From Oligoflexia bacterium (GTDB taxonomy: Bacteria > Bdellovibrionota > Bacteriovoracia > Bacteriovoracales > Bacteriovoracaceae), in NCBI GenBank assembly GCA_015231955.1, contig JADGAN010000002.1:124001-188000 (forward strand): a stretch of 64,000 bases of DNA, in the 5' to 3' direction. A program made the position numbers and the translations under genes. The notes below the pieces were generated by a model. That model made no database searches and had not been told where the DNA came from. It saw nothing but the letters and a program-made list of their open reading frames with translations. Within the stretch, counting starts at the first letter, position 1; each line of letters opens with the position of its first letter. Shown here in pieces: positions 52,265 to 61,265 of this stretch.

Positions 52265-54166
52265 CTACTTAATAGTTTTTTCAAGACTCTTTATGATAGC
52301 AAATACTCGATCTCTTATCTCTTTCTTTTGCTTTGAAGATAGTTTATCTGCGTCCCCTCCATACTGAGCAAAATCACAATACTCTAAGAGCTCTTTGATC
52401 TCCAATATGAGTGCCTCTGATAGCATCGTCCTTGGCAACAGCATGGATACCTCTGCTGCAGTAAAACCAGGACCTGGAAGTGATAACTTATGCCATAGAT
52501 ACTCACGCAAGCACTTTGCAATATCTGCAACATAGTGTTTGCTTCCCTCGGGAATTTTTCCCATTCCACTCTTAAAGCTTTTATAGGCACACTCTTTTCG
52601 AAGGTAATCCTCATCTTCCATGCGCTCATCTCTTCTATTTTTCCAAAACCTAGTCCCCAAATAAAATAACGGCATTAGGGTATACAACAAAAGCAAAACA
52701 ATCTGTTCACCATAACTTAATTTATCGCTTGTCAGAATTTCACGCCCATGAATAATTGGTGCTAAATCTTGCCCCAATAGTTGCACCTCTTTTTTCTTAG
52801 CATTCAGGTTCATCGGATCGTCGCTATTTGAAGGAACATATTTGGTCTGTTCACCATCCCCAGGGGCCACTTGCAAGGTAAAACCTTGCGCTTCTTTGTA
52901 GTGATAACTATTTGAGGTGGGATCAAAATATTGTAGTTTAAGTGGAGGTATTTGTAGTGTTCCTTCACGCAAAGGCACTACCGCCTTTTTTAGCGTCTTC
53001 TGATAAAGTAGGCCGCTCTCTGTCGGTCTCTGTTCTGTCGTAGGTTTATCATCGTAGAATTTAAAATTTTGCTGCCCAGTTGTTGCATCTACAGCAGTTA
53101 ACTCTGGCAAGCTAAACTCACTCAGTTTGCTCCGACTAATAATGGTGTAGGTTAAAGTTGCAGACTCTCCTACTTTTAAATTACTTTTACTAAGCTCTGC
53201 CTTTAATTGTACATCCCCAACAACACCACTAAACTCAAGCCCCTTTCCGGCCTCTGGCAAAGCTCTTACCTTGACATTGATCCCTTTGGAAAGCAACTGG
53301 ATCCGCTTTAAACGAGCACCACCAGCAGCAAAGAAAGGATCATCCTCAAAGAAGCGACCAAAGGGCGATGGCGGGAACACTCCTCCCCGTCGTCCACCAC
53401 CACGAACCATGACCTCAGTTATCAGTCGAGCAGGGGCAATCGCCAAATCACCACTCTTCATTGGAAAGAGAGCAAAATCGATCTCCGTAATTCTCCAACT
53501 TTGTCCATTGATCACCTTTTCATATTCACGCTGCTCACCCAGTGGTTCTTTGGAAAATCCGTTAAAATCGGGAAGGCCCAATTGTCCATTAGCAATCTGC
53601 TCTCTTCTTGCAAAACGAAAGGTATAAATGATTTGCTCACCTAGATAAGGACTACTGTTATTCACAACCGCTTCCACATAAAAACCATTGGCATTGCCGC
53701 CCGCGTCCTCTTCACTATTTGCTTGCGCTTGATCTTGACCAGGCACTTGTGCTGACGGAGAAGCATTACCACTACCACTACTATGGACTTTCACAACGAT
53801 GGTGTTACTAAGCAGAACTTTCCCATTGGCGGTAACTTTGGCAGGGCCAAGCGTGAACTTCCCCTCTTTAGTAGCAGATAAAGCGTAACTGAAAATTTTC
53901 TGAACGCTGGTGGCCCCATTAACAATACTAACTTGTGAAGAAGTTCCCTGCTCTTGAATATTAAAGTTTTGTCGATTTAAAATTTCCGGAGGAGCGGATA
54001 AATTCTCATTACCCTCAACCACGACTTGAAGTTCTATCTCCTCTTGCATAGAAATATCACTTCTCTCTAGCAACAAAGAAACACCTACACTAGCGAAGAG
54101 CTTGGTCGCCAAAAGTATCCAGAAGAAACTCATGGCCACTAGAACTTTAACTACTTGCATCTGCAT
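52265..54166 (-). CDS. batD: BatD-like oxygen-tolerance protein
   Basis: A 633-residue periplasm-facing protein. A signal peptide (about 8-26) is followed by repeated Ig-like beta domains: VSLLLERSDISMQEEIELQVVVEG, then VVNNSSPYLGEQIIYTFRFA and KSNLKVGESATLTYTI. A transmembrane segment lies near 485-505 (EQIVLLLLYTLMPLFYLG), with a cytoplasmic helical tail. This is the typical BatD (PF13584) arrangement. A serine/glutamine/alanine-rich linker at about 130-150 is low complexity. It is encoded between the BatB/C fusion and batE. Confidence 0.86.
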   Translation of the reverse strand: MQMQVVKVLVAMSFFWILLATKLFASVGVSLLLERSDISMQEEIELQVVVEGNENLSAPPEILNRQNFNIQEQGTSSQVSIVNGATSVQKIFSYALSATKEGKFTLGPAKVTANGKVLLSNTIVVKVHSSGSGNASPSAQVPGQDQAQANSEEDAGGNANGFYVEAVVNNSSPYLGEQIIYTFRFARREQIANGQLGLPDFNGFSKEPLGEQREYEKVINGQSWRITEIDFALFPMKSGDLAIAPARLITEVMVRGGGRRGGVFPPSPFGRFFEDDPFFAAGGARLKRIQLLSKGINVKVRALPEAGKGLEFSGVVGDVQLKAELSKSNLKVGESATLTYTIISRSKLSEFSLPELTAVDATTGQQNFKFYDDKPTTEQRPTESGLLYQKTLKKAVVPLREGTLQIPPLKLQYFDPTSNSYHYKEAQGFTLQVAPGDGEQTKYVPSNSDDPMNLNAKKKEVQLLGQDLAPIIHGREILTSDKLSYGEQIVLLLLYTLMPLFYLGTRFWKNRRDERMEDEDYLRKECAYKSFKSGMGKIPEGSKHYVADIAKCLREYLWHKLSLPGPGFTAAEVSMLLPRTMLSEALILEIKELLEYCDFAQYGGDADKLSSKQKKEIRDRVFAIIKSLEKTIK

Positions 54167-54192
54167 CGCATTTATCCTTACACACCATCACA

Positions 54193-56058
54193 CTACCAAT
54201 CTTTTTCAACTTGATAGCGCTTACTATTTGGTATCTGTTTTTTAATATATTTCTTCTTATTCTCTTCAAGATTGGAGAGCCATCTCATGGCCTCGGCCAC
54301 ATCTTCTGGTGATGGTGTTCCCTCTTTTTTGGCCATTGCACCCTTGTTCGCTTGTTTCCCCTCTCTCTTTTCATCTTTTTTTTCAGCAGCAACCGCTGCT
54401 GGAGTTGGTGTTGGACCTGGGGCCAGTGCCGGTGTCGGTGTTGGTGCTAAAGCTTGTGCTTGCTGCTGATCTTTTTGCTCCCCTTTTTGCTCGCCTTTTT
54501 GCTCATTTTGCTTTTGATCTTTTTGCTCGCTACCAGCGGAAGGGTTATCACACTGTTGATTATTTTGCTGCTGCTGCTGCTGCTGTTGTTGTTGCTTTTG
54601 ATTCTCCTCTAAACGCCGCTTGATCTCCTTTCTTACAAACTCCAAGTTATGTTTGGCAGCTTCATCTTGGGGATCGAGTTTTAATGCCTCTTGATAGTAA
54701 TCAACCGCCTCTTTCAACTTTCCTTGGTGATAGGCGGTATTACCCAAATTATATAAAGATTTCTCCGCAATCTTTATGTCCTGACTTTTAGCAAGCGATT
54801 CATAAAGCTTACTCGCCTCTTCATACTGCTCCATTTTATAATAGGAGTTTGCCATATTATACTTAATACGATCATCTTTGGGTGAATCAATCTGCGCGTC
54901 GGTATAATCTTGCAAGGCCTCTTGGTATTTTTTCATTTTATAATTTGTTTCTCCATCTTGCGCCTTTCCTCCAAGTAAAGAGGCATTTGCACTGCTTGCA
55001 CTCACCAAGAAGCATGCAGCTGCAATCACCAGCCCCAGGCTTCCTCTTAAAGGCCACAATTTCAAGCGAGCTCCACGCTTTTCTGAAAAGATTAGCTCTA
55101 ACATCAACAACAAAATAGCAATCAAGAGCGGCCACTGAAATCGCTCCTCATAGCGTTTTTGCTTGCCACTCTTTAACTCTTTCTCCTCTACACTTTTATG
55201 AATATCCCCATAAATTTTTTCCAAATCAAGATCACCGGTTACCGAACGAACGTAACTTCCATTAGTGGTTAGTGCAATTTTTTGCAAAACCTCCTCATCG
55301 ATCTTCGTTAAAATCATCTCCCCTTGTGCATTCTTCTTAAAGCCACCGTGTTCGGGATCGGGAATGGGAGCACCACCCTCTTGTCCAATACCAATAGTAT
55401 AAATCTTAACACCCTCCTCTTCCGCCTTTTTAGCAGCACCCAAGGGATCACCCATATGATCCTCTCCATCGGTAATCAAAATCAGCACGCGCGATTTCTT
55501 ATCACCCTTATCGAAGGCACGTACCGCTTGTGAAATGGCATCGGCAATCGCCGTTCCCGGCACCGGAATCAACTCCGTATCCAGGTCATTTAAGAAGATC
55601 TGAACTGCTCCATAATCGAGGGTAAGTGGTACTTGCAAAAAGCTTACTCCGGCAAAGGCCACCAGTCCAATACGGTCACCTTGTGCTAATTGCAAAAGGT
55701 CGGTAATCTTTCTTTTTGCTCGCTCCAAGCGGTTAGGGGTAATATCTTGAGCAAGCATACTGGTGGAGAGATCGAGTGCAATCATAATATCCACTCCTCG
55801 CCTCTTCACATCTTCCCAATGATAACCCCATTTGGGCCGTGTTGCCGATAAGACTAACAGCACCACTGCTACAATGAGCATAACAACCTTTAAGCGTTGC
55901 CTGGTTAGTGAAACTCCCAGCAGCAAGCGATCTTTTAAAAGCGGGGCCACAAATTTTTCAATCAGTATGCGTTTATGTTTAAATGACCAGATATAAAATC
56001 CAATCAATAAAGGTAGCAGTAACAACAACCAAAAAAGTTCAGGATTTGCAAATTTCAT
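54193..56058 (-). CDS. batB: BatB-BatC fusion: VWA domain plus TPR protein
   Basis: A 621-residue fusion. The BatB part has two N-terminal membrane spans, then a VWA domain with the metal-ion site DLSTSM (about 96-101), TSVTG-type loops and a closing span near 310-330. A second hydrophobic segment (about 345-365, ending SSANAS) looks like the signal peptide of a separate BatC, followed by TPR repeats (about 375-490, YQEALQDYTDAQ, YEEASKLYESLA, LKEAVDYYQEALKLDP). The tail is Gln-rich (a run of ten Q) and then Pro/Ala/Glu/Lys-rich. ATG 56058 has AAGGA at seven bases; an earlier in-frame start would overlap batA. Confidence 0.87.
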   Translation of the reverse strand: MKFANPELFWLLLLLPLLIGFYIWSFKHKRILIEKFVAPLLKDRLLLGVSLTRQRLKVVMLIVAVVLLVLSATRPKWGYHWEDVKRRGVDIMIALDLSTSMLAQDITPNRLERAKRKITDLLQLAQGDRIGLVAFAGVSFLQVPLTLDYGAVQIFLNDLDTELIPVPGTAIADAISQAVRAFDKGDKKSRVLILITDGEDHMGDPLGAAKKAEEEGVKIYTIGIGQEGGAPIPDPEHGGFKKNAQGEMILTKIDEEVLQKIALTTNGSYVRSVTGDLDLEKIYGDIHKSVEEKELKSGKQKRYEERFQWPLLIAILLLMLELIFSEKRGARLKLWPLRGSLGLVIAAACFLVSASSANASLLGGKAQDGETNYKMKKYQEALQDYTDAQIDSPKDDRIKYNMANSYYKMEQYEEASKLYESLAKSQDIKIAEKSLYNLGNTAYHQGKLKEAVDYYQEALKLDPQDEAAKHNLEFVRKEIKRRLEENQKQQQQQQQQQQNNQQCDNPSAGSEQKDQKQNEQKGEQKGEQKDQQQAQALAPTPTPALAPGPTPTPAAVAAEKKDEKREGKQANKGAMAKKEGTPSPEDVAEAMRWLSNLEENKKKYIKKQIPNSKRYQVEKDW

Positions 56059-56068
56059 AACATTATCC

Positions 56069-57058
56069 TTAAGGAATTTTTCTAAGTCTCGTTTGCGATA
56101 ATCCAATCTCTAGGAGCAATAACAGCAGTGCCGGTATTATAAACCACAAGAAAAGTTCATTATATTCAGTATACTCCTTGACCTTCACCTCATGCTTCTC
56201 CAAACGATCAATCTCTGCATAGATCTTTTCCAGCTCTCCCGTATCGGTCGCACGATAGTATTGTGCTCCCGTGATCCGCGCTACCTCCGTCAATAACTCC
56301 TCATCAATCTCCACATCAGCATAAACGTAGCGCTTGCCAAAGAGTGTGTCTTGCAAGAAGGGGGCCTTGCCCTTGGTTCCTGCTCCAATCGTATAAACTT
56401 TTATTCCAAAAACTTTTGCCAGCTCTGCCGCCTTTAAGGGTTGCAAATCTCCAGCATTGTTCCTTCCATCGGTAAGTAAAATCACCACCTTGGATTTTGA
56501 GGGTAGATTCTTAATGCGGTTGATGGCGGTGCCGATTGCCGATCCAATCGCTGTTGAATCCCCGGCCATGCCGATCTCTATCTTTTTCAAAAACTCCACT
56601 AAAATTCCATGATCGGTTGTAAGGGGACATTGAGTAAAGGCCTCATCTCCAAAGACCACAAGTCCCAACCGATCATCTTGGCGCTTTTTAATAAAGTCCT
56701 CTACCACCTTTTTTACAATAGTAAGGCGACTGGCCGGCTCATTATCGATTTTAAAATCGAGGGCCTGCATGGTTCCTGAGGTATCTAGCACCAGCATGAT
56801 ATCCACACCCTCAGAGGTAATTTCTGAAAACTTTTTTCCTGCTTGTGGCCGTGCCAGTCCCAAAACCAATAGCACGATCGCTGCCACTCGTAGCAGCAGC
56901 AAGATTTGTCTTGGGTGAAACTTTGGCAGGCCTTTAAGCCCTTTCAACAGATCTAAATTGGAGTAACGAATCCGTCCTCCATTCCTCCCATGGTAGCGAA
57001 CAAGAGGGATTAACAGTAGCAACAAAAACAGATACTCTGGATTTGCAAATCTCATCAT
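56069..57058 (-). CDS. batA: BatA, VWA-domain membrane protein
   Basis: A 329-residue aerotolerance protein. Membrane spans at about 8-20 and 52-70 precede a von Willebrand A domain with MIDAS DTSGT (92-96), TAIGSAI and LLTDGRNNAGD, and a final span at about 305-325. The threonine in DxSxT replaces the common serine but is chemically conservative. MoxR proteins are thought to act on VWA partners such as this one. It is coupled to the upstream gene by ATGA and lies 10 bases before batB/C. Confidence 0.9.
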   Translation of the reverse strand: MMRFANPEYLFLLLLLIPLVRYHGRNGGRIRYSNLDLLKGLKGLPKFHPRQILLLLRVAAIVLLVLGLARPQAGKKFSEITSEGVDIMLVLDTSGTMQALDFKIDNEPASRLTIVKKVVEDFIKKRQDDRLGLVVFGDEAFTQCPLTTDHGILVEFLKKIEIGMAGDSTAIGSAIGTAINRIKNLPSKSKVVILLTDGRNNAGDLQPLKAAELAKVFGIKVYTIGAGTKGKAPFLQDTLFGKRYVYADVEIDEELLTEVARITGAQYYRATDTGELEKIYAEIDRLEKHEVKVKEYTEYNELFLWFIIPALLLLLLEIGLSQTRLRKIP

Positions 57059-58065
57059 ACAACAGACTCCTCACTCCCCGAAGAAACTTTTGTTTCACTT
57101 ACAGCGCTCATGATTGGAGTAGGTTTGGTTGCCTCCACAAAATCGAAGGCCATCTTTAAGTGGTCGAGGCAAATATCACGATTTGGAGTATGATCGGTAA
57201 ACTTCACCACATCACAATGTTCAAATAAAAGTAGCGCAACCTCTTTTTCTTGGGCGGCCACTGTACAGCGATCAAAGCTGGCCTTGATCTCCTCTAAGGT
57301 CATATCGGTGGCCGGATAGTGAAACTGATTTTCTAAATATTCCCTTACAATTGCAGATAATGAAAAGTAGTAATTCTTAAAATCATCCCTTTGCAGGTAA
57401 TCCTTTGCTTGTAGCTCTGACAGCAATTTTATTGCTCTCTCGTGTGGTGGAATTGGTGGAAGCGAGGCACTCCTCTCTTTTTTATAATATTTTACCCAAA
57501 GAGTGTAGCCTGCAAGTAAAGCGATCAAAAGCAAAATCCCTAGGAGTGCAAAGTGTTTAGATCCCCACGCCACCGGAATATCCTCAATGTCCTTAATATC
57601 ACGAAGCTCCTCTTTTGCAGTGGGAGTCGCTGCCGCCGCAGTTCCTTCCGCGGCCGGAGCATCGCTTTGTACCTCGAGAAAAATCTCTGCTGTCTTCGCA
57701 CTCTTCTCACTACCACTCTTAGGATCGTGATACTTTACTTCCAAGGGTGGTAAAATGTACGACCCACTAATATCAGAGGTGAGTTTATACCACTTCTGGT
57801 AAGTCACCTCTAGATCCTCTTCTTTAGGTTTCTCCTCTCCAAATTCAATAATGCGAAGACCGGCAATCTCATTACCAATCTCCGGCATCTTGGGAGTAAT
57901 TCCTAAAGGCGCTTTGAGAGTAATCTTAAAGATTAACTCGTCACTCACTTTTAACAGTGCTTTATTGACCTCTGCCTTGAGTTTTACGCCATCACTCGCT
58001 AGCACCCCAAGTGACAAGAACAAACAGACCAGCATCAAGACGAGACTGTAGTAAAAACGACTCAT
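57055..58065 (-). CDS. BatD-like periplasmic domain with DUF4381-type cytoplasmic domain
   Basis: A 336-residue bitopic protein: signal peptide, a beta domain (VKLKAEVNKALLKVSDELIFKITL and LPPLEVKYHD, about 25-130) like one unit of BatD, a transmembrane span at about 170-190, and a cytoplasmic helical domain (about 200-310) with SALSAIVREYLENQFHYPATDMTLEEI, the DUF4381 pattern found in MoxR-VWA operons. It provides the expected DUF4381 partner between DUF58 and BatA. ATG 58065 is preferred to a TTG two codons upstream. An Ala/Thr-rich linker lies at about 135-150. Confidence 0.75.
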   Translation of the reverse strand: MSRFYYSLVLMLVCLFLSLGVLASDGVKLKAEVNKALLKVSDELIFKITLKAPLGITPKMPEIGNEIAGLRIIEFGEEKPKEEDLEVTYQKWYKLTSDISGSYILPPLEVKYHDPKSGSEKSAKTAEIFLEVQSDAPAAEGTAAAATPTAKEELRDIKDIEDIPVAWGSKHFALLGILLLIALLAGYTLWVKYYKKERSASLPPIPPHERAIKLLSELQAKDYLQRDDFKNYYFSLSAIVREYLENQFHYPATDMTLEEIKASFDRCTVAAQEKEVALLLFEHCDVVKFTDHTPNRDICLDHLKMAFDFVEATKPTPIMSAVSETKVSSGSEESVV

Positions 58066-58076
58066 ATCCAACTCGC

Positions 58077-59318
58077 TTATTTAACTCGCTCTAAATAAAG
58101 TTTTATATCCGAAGTCTTTAGTGTTTCATCAAAAAGTTTTTGATAAAGCTCCTGCTCTTTAATTCTCCGGTAATCACCTACCACCTGCTGCTTAATATTT
58201 TCAAACTCCGCCTCTCTTCCACTCTCTTTCTTTTTTACTTTAGCTAAATAAAAATCGCCATCAACATTTAAAGGTCCAACCACAGTCCCTATTTCACTAC
58301 TTAAAATTTTATCAGTAACATCTCCACCCTTACCTAAGAAGGGATGCTCTTCACTTACCAATTGCTCACTGGGAGCCTTACCGCCACTGTGCTTTTTAAA
58401 ATCATCTTTGATGGCATTTTTAGCACTCTCTTCATCTGCAAATTTCACATAGCTCACCAAACTTCCCTTACCTTGAACATAGCGATCTTTATTGGCGGTA
58501 AAGTAGTTTTTTACATCCTCTTCACTCACATTAACTTTGCTAACCACTTCATCTTGTACCACCTTTTGCACCAATAACTCTTTTTCAATACGCTCTAAAG
58601 AGCGTCGGTACTTAGGATCAGCATCCAATTTCAAGCGCACCCCTTTTTGATATAAGATCAGCTCGGCCACATATTTTTTTGCAAACTCAACTTTATTCTC
58701 TTTTTTACTAAAATTATCACGAAGTTGTGTCGGGAGGGAATCTAACTCTTCTTCTATCTCATGAAGATAAATTTTCTTTCCACCAATATCAGCAATTATC
58801 ACGCCACCACTTTTAGTACTATCATCGCTATTTCCATCAATGGTGGTTGCTTGCCTTAACGCATATTTAACCGCACCAAATTTTTTGAGTCGCTCTAAAA
58901 TCGCCACCACCTGTTTTTGCGCATCTCCCTTATACATAGAAGAGGAATCAAACTCCTCCACCAAGTAATACCACCCTAGCGCCTGCTCATACTCGCCACT
59001 CTTCTCACAAAGCTCCCCTAAAGTGAAAGCAAGCTTTGCCTTACTCGATTGATCGAGCTGCTTCCCTGCTACTTCAAAAAAGCGCTCATAATATTTAATC
59101 GCTTCTGAAGCTACTCCCACCACTTGCAATTTACCACCCACCTCTCGCAGATAAGTAAAATCTTTTAAGGAAACCTCATTACCACGATTGGTGTAATAGA
59201 TGAGTAATGCTAAGACAACACCAATAAAAATTTGTGTAGAAACAATAAAGGTCATTCTGCGATCAAAAAATTTTCTAGCAACACTCTTTTGTTTCTCTGC
59301 ACTCACTATTGCATTCAT
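58077..59318 (-). CDS. SurA-like/parvulin-type foldase with TPR-like region, membrane anchored
   Basis: A 413-residue protein. One transmembrane segment (about 24-42, TFIVSTQIFIGVVLALLIYY) is followed by TPR-like helices (about 70-150, LAFTLGELCEKSGEYEQALGWYYLVEE). Then comes a SurA_N-like stretch (IGGKKIYLHEIEEELDSLP, AELILYQKGVRLKLDAD) and a PPIC-like C-terminal region (VSEEDVKNYFTANKDRY, GSLVSYVKFADEESAK, FYLAKVKKKESGR). The prolyl isomerase active-site residues cannot be confirmed, so it could be a chaperone only. Its start shares ATGA with the DUF58 stop, which ties it to the Bat operon. Confidence 0.66.
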   Translation of the reverse strand: MNAIVSAEKQKSVARKFFDRRMTFIVSTQIFIGVVLALLIYYTNRGNEVSLKDFTYLREVGGKLQVVGVASEAIKYYERFFEVAGKQLDQSSKAKLAFTLGELCEKSGEYEQALGWYYLVEEFDSSSMYKGDAQKQVVAILERLKKFGAVKYALRQATTIDGNSDDSTKSGGVIIADIGGKKIYLHEIEEELDSLPTQLRDNFSKKENKVEFAKKYVAELILYQKGVRLKLDADPKYRRSLERIEKELLVQKVVQDEVVSKVNVSEEDVKNYFTANKDRYVQGKGSLVSYVKFADEESAKNAIKDDFKKHSGGKAPSEQLVSEEHPFLGKGGDVTDKILSSEIGTVVGPLNVDGDFYLAKVKKKESGREAEFENIKQQVVGDYRRIKEQELYQKLFDETLKTSDIKLYLERVK

Positions 59319-60214
59319 GATTTAAACGCCCTCATTTTAAAAAATTGGATCAAAGGATTAATATACGACTCCGCCGTATTCACCTGAATCAAATCAATCC
59401 CATTGGCCCTAAAAAAATCTTTTTGCTGCTTTAACTGTTTAGTCGATCTTCCCTTGAAATCCTGGGAGAAGAGGTAATCACTCGTATCTACAAGCAACGC
59501 CTCTCCCGTCTCTGCATCCTCAAGTTCAATATATCCGATATTAGGAAGCTCCATCTCCCTTGGATCAGAAATAGAGAGTGCGATCAAGTCGTGACGATGA
59601 CTGGTCACTCGCAATTGCTGTTCAAATCCCGCACCCAAAAAATCGGAGATCAAAAAAGTGATCGCCCGACGTTTAAGCACACGATTAAGAAATTGCAAGG
59701 GAGCATTGAGATCGGTTTTCTTGGCCTCGGTCTGATGAGGATAGGTAAGAATATCTCGAATCACCGTCCAGACGTGGCCTCGTCCCTTCTTCGGAGGAAG
59801 GTAGTGTTCCACTCGATCAGAAAAAACCACCAGCCCCACCTTATCGTTATTTCGTAGTGCCATGTAGGCAAGTAGTGCTGCAATCTCTGCGGCGATCTCA
59901 TTCTTAAAACGCGTGACCGTTCCGAAGTTGGAAGAGGCCGACACATCTACCACAAACACCACCGTTAACTCTCGCTCATCTTTAAACAGCTTTACAAAAG
60001 GGTGTCCCATTCGCGCAGTCACGTTCCAGTCGATACTACGAACATCATCGCCTAAAATGTATTCGCGAATCTCATCAAACTCCATCCCCCGCCCACGAAA
60101 TGTGCTGCGGTATTCACCCGCAAAAGCATCATCTACCAAGTGGCGGGCACGAAATTGAATCCCTTTAATCTTGCTGATTAAATCCTTATCGAGAAGTTGT
60201 TGTCGCTGCTCCAT
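59315..60214 (-). CDS. DUF58 protein of the MoxR-Bat operon
   Basis: A 299-residue cytoplasmic protein with the DUF58 signature GRGMEFDEIREYILGDDVRSIDW followed by ARMGHPFVKLFKDERE (about 40-80). It then has a VWA-like fold (VVFVVDVSASSNFG, VVFSDRVEHYLPP). DUF58 proteins are almost always encoded next to moxR and are candidate partners of the ATPase. It is separated from moxR by 25 bases and coupled to the next gene by ATGA. Confidence 0.9.
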   Translation of the reverse strand: MEQRQQLLDKDLISKIKGIQFRARHLVDDAFAGEYRSTFRGRGMEFDEIREYILGDDVRSIDWNVTARMGHPFVKLFKDERELTVVFVVDVSASSNFGTVTRFKNEIAAEIAALLAYMALRNNDKVGLVVFSDRVEHYLPPKKGRGHVWTVIRDILTYPHQTEAKKTDLNAPLQFLNRVLKRRAITFLISDFLGAGFEQQLRVTSHRHDLIALSISDPREMELPNIGYIELEDAETGEALLVDTSDYLFSQDFKGRSTKQLKQQKDFFRANGIDLIQVNTAESYINPLIQFFKMRAFKS

Positions 60215-60239
60215 AAGTTCCTCTCATCCCTTCATCTGC

Positions 60240-61232
60240 TTAAGGTACATCCACTTTATCAAACACTTTTTTCAAAAGATCGTCTGAGGTTAAATCTTGC
60301 GCTTCCGCCTCATAGGAGATGATCACGCGATGGCGTAAAACATCGGGAGCAATGCTCTTAATATCTTGAGGGGTAACGTAACCGCGTCCTTGCAAGAAGG
60401 CATACGCCTTTGCCACCTTAATCAGGTTAATAGAGGCACGCGGAGAGGCCCCATACTCTATGAGTGGCCGTAAATCTTTTAATCCAAAAAGTTCAGGATT
60501 TCTAGTCGCAAAAACCAAATCGGTCACATAAGCATACAACTTCTCATCCACAAAAATTTGCTCAACAACTTTTCGTAACTCCATAATTTTTTCTGGAGTT
60601 AAAAGCTTATTCACTGGAGCCAGTGCCGCTCCTGCTGACATGCGCTTGGTAATTTGCATCTCCTCTTCTTTACTCGGATAAGAGATCTTCACCTTTAGCA
60701 TAAAGCGATCCACTTGCGCTTCTGGCAAGGGGTAGGTTCCCTCTTGCTCAATGGGGTTTTGAGTCGCTAGCACCAAAAAAGGTGCAGGTAAAATAAACGT
60801 CTGTTCTCCAATCGTCACCTGCTTCTCTTGCATTGCCTCGAGCAGCGCACTTTGGACTTTAGCGGGTGCACGGTTGATCTCATCTGCAAGCACAATATTG
60901 GCAAAGACTGGCCCCTTTTTAACACTAAAGGCACCATCTTTTGGTGAATAGATTTGCGTACCCAGCAAATCAGCAGGCAAAAGATCAGGCGTAAATTGAA
61001 TGCGACTAAATTTAGCATCAATGACTTGTGCCAACGCTTTAACCGCCGTAGTTTTCGCAAGCCCGGGAACTCCTTCTACCAACACATGCCCATCACCGAG
61101 CATCCCAATAAGTAGTCGCTCTACCATCAAACGCTGACCAACCACCACTTTGCTAATCTCTTCCATTACCTGGGCCATAATGGGAAATTCACGATTTACC
61201 ATCTCAGTAACTTGCTGAACACTAAGACTCAT
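60240..61232 (-). CDS. MoxR-family AAA+ ATPase
   Basis: A 330-residue MoxR ATPase, a chaperone-like AAA+ protein. Walker A, GVPGLAKT, lies at 54-61, Walker B, VLADEINRAP, at about 114-123, sensor 1 is in ATQNPIEQEGTYPLPEAQ and the arginine finger region in VDRFMLKVKI follows. A lid domain (about 225-330) has GASPRASINLIKVAKA and APDVLRHRVIISYEAEA. GGAGG stands before the ATG. It probably acts on the VWA proteins encoded downstream. Confidence 0.92.
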   Translation of the reverse strand: MSLSVQQVTEMVNREFPIMAQVMEEISKVVVGQRLMVERLLIGMLGDGHVLVEGVPGLAKTTAVKALAQVIDAKFSRIQFTPDLLPADLLGTQIYSPKDGAFSVKKGPVFANIVLADEINRAPAKVQSALLEAMQEKQVTIGEQTFILPAPFLVLATQNPIEQEGTYPLPEAQVDRFMLKVKISYPSKEEEMQITKRMSAGAALAPVNKLLTPEKIMELRKVVEQIFVDEKLYAYVTDLVFATRNPELFGLKDLRPLIEYGASPRASINLIKVAKAYAFLQGRGYVTPQDIKSIAPDVLRHRVIISYEAEAQDLTSDDLLKKVFDKVDVP

Positions 61233-61265
61233 AAAACCTCCAGATAAAAATCAAATCAAACCAAA

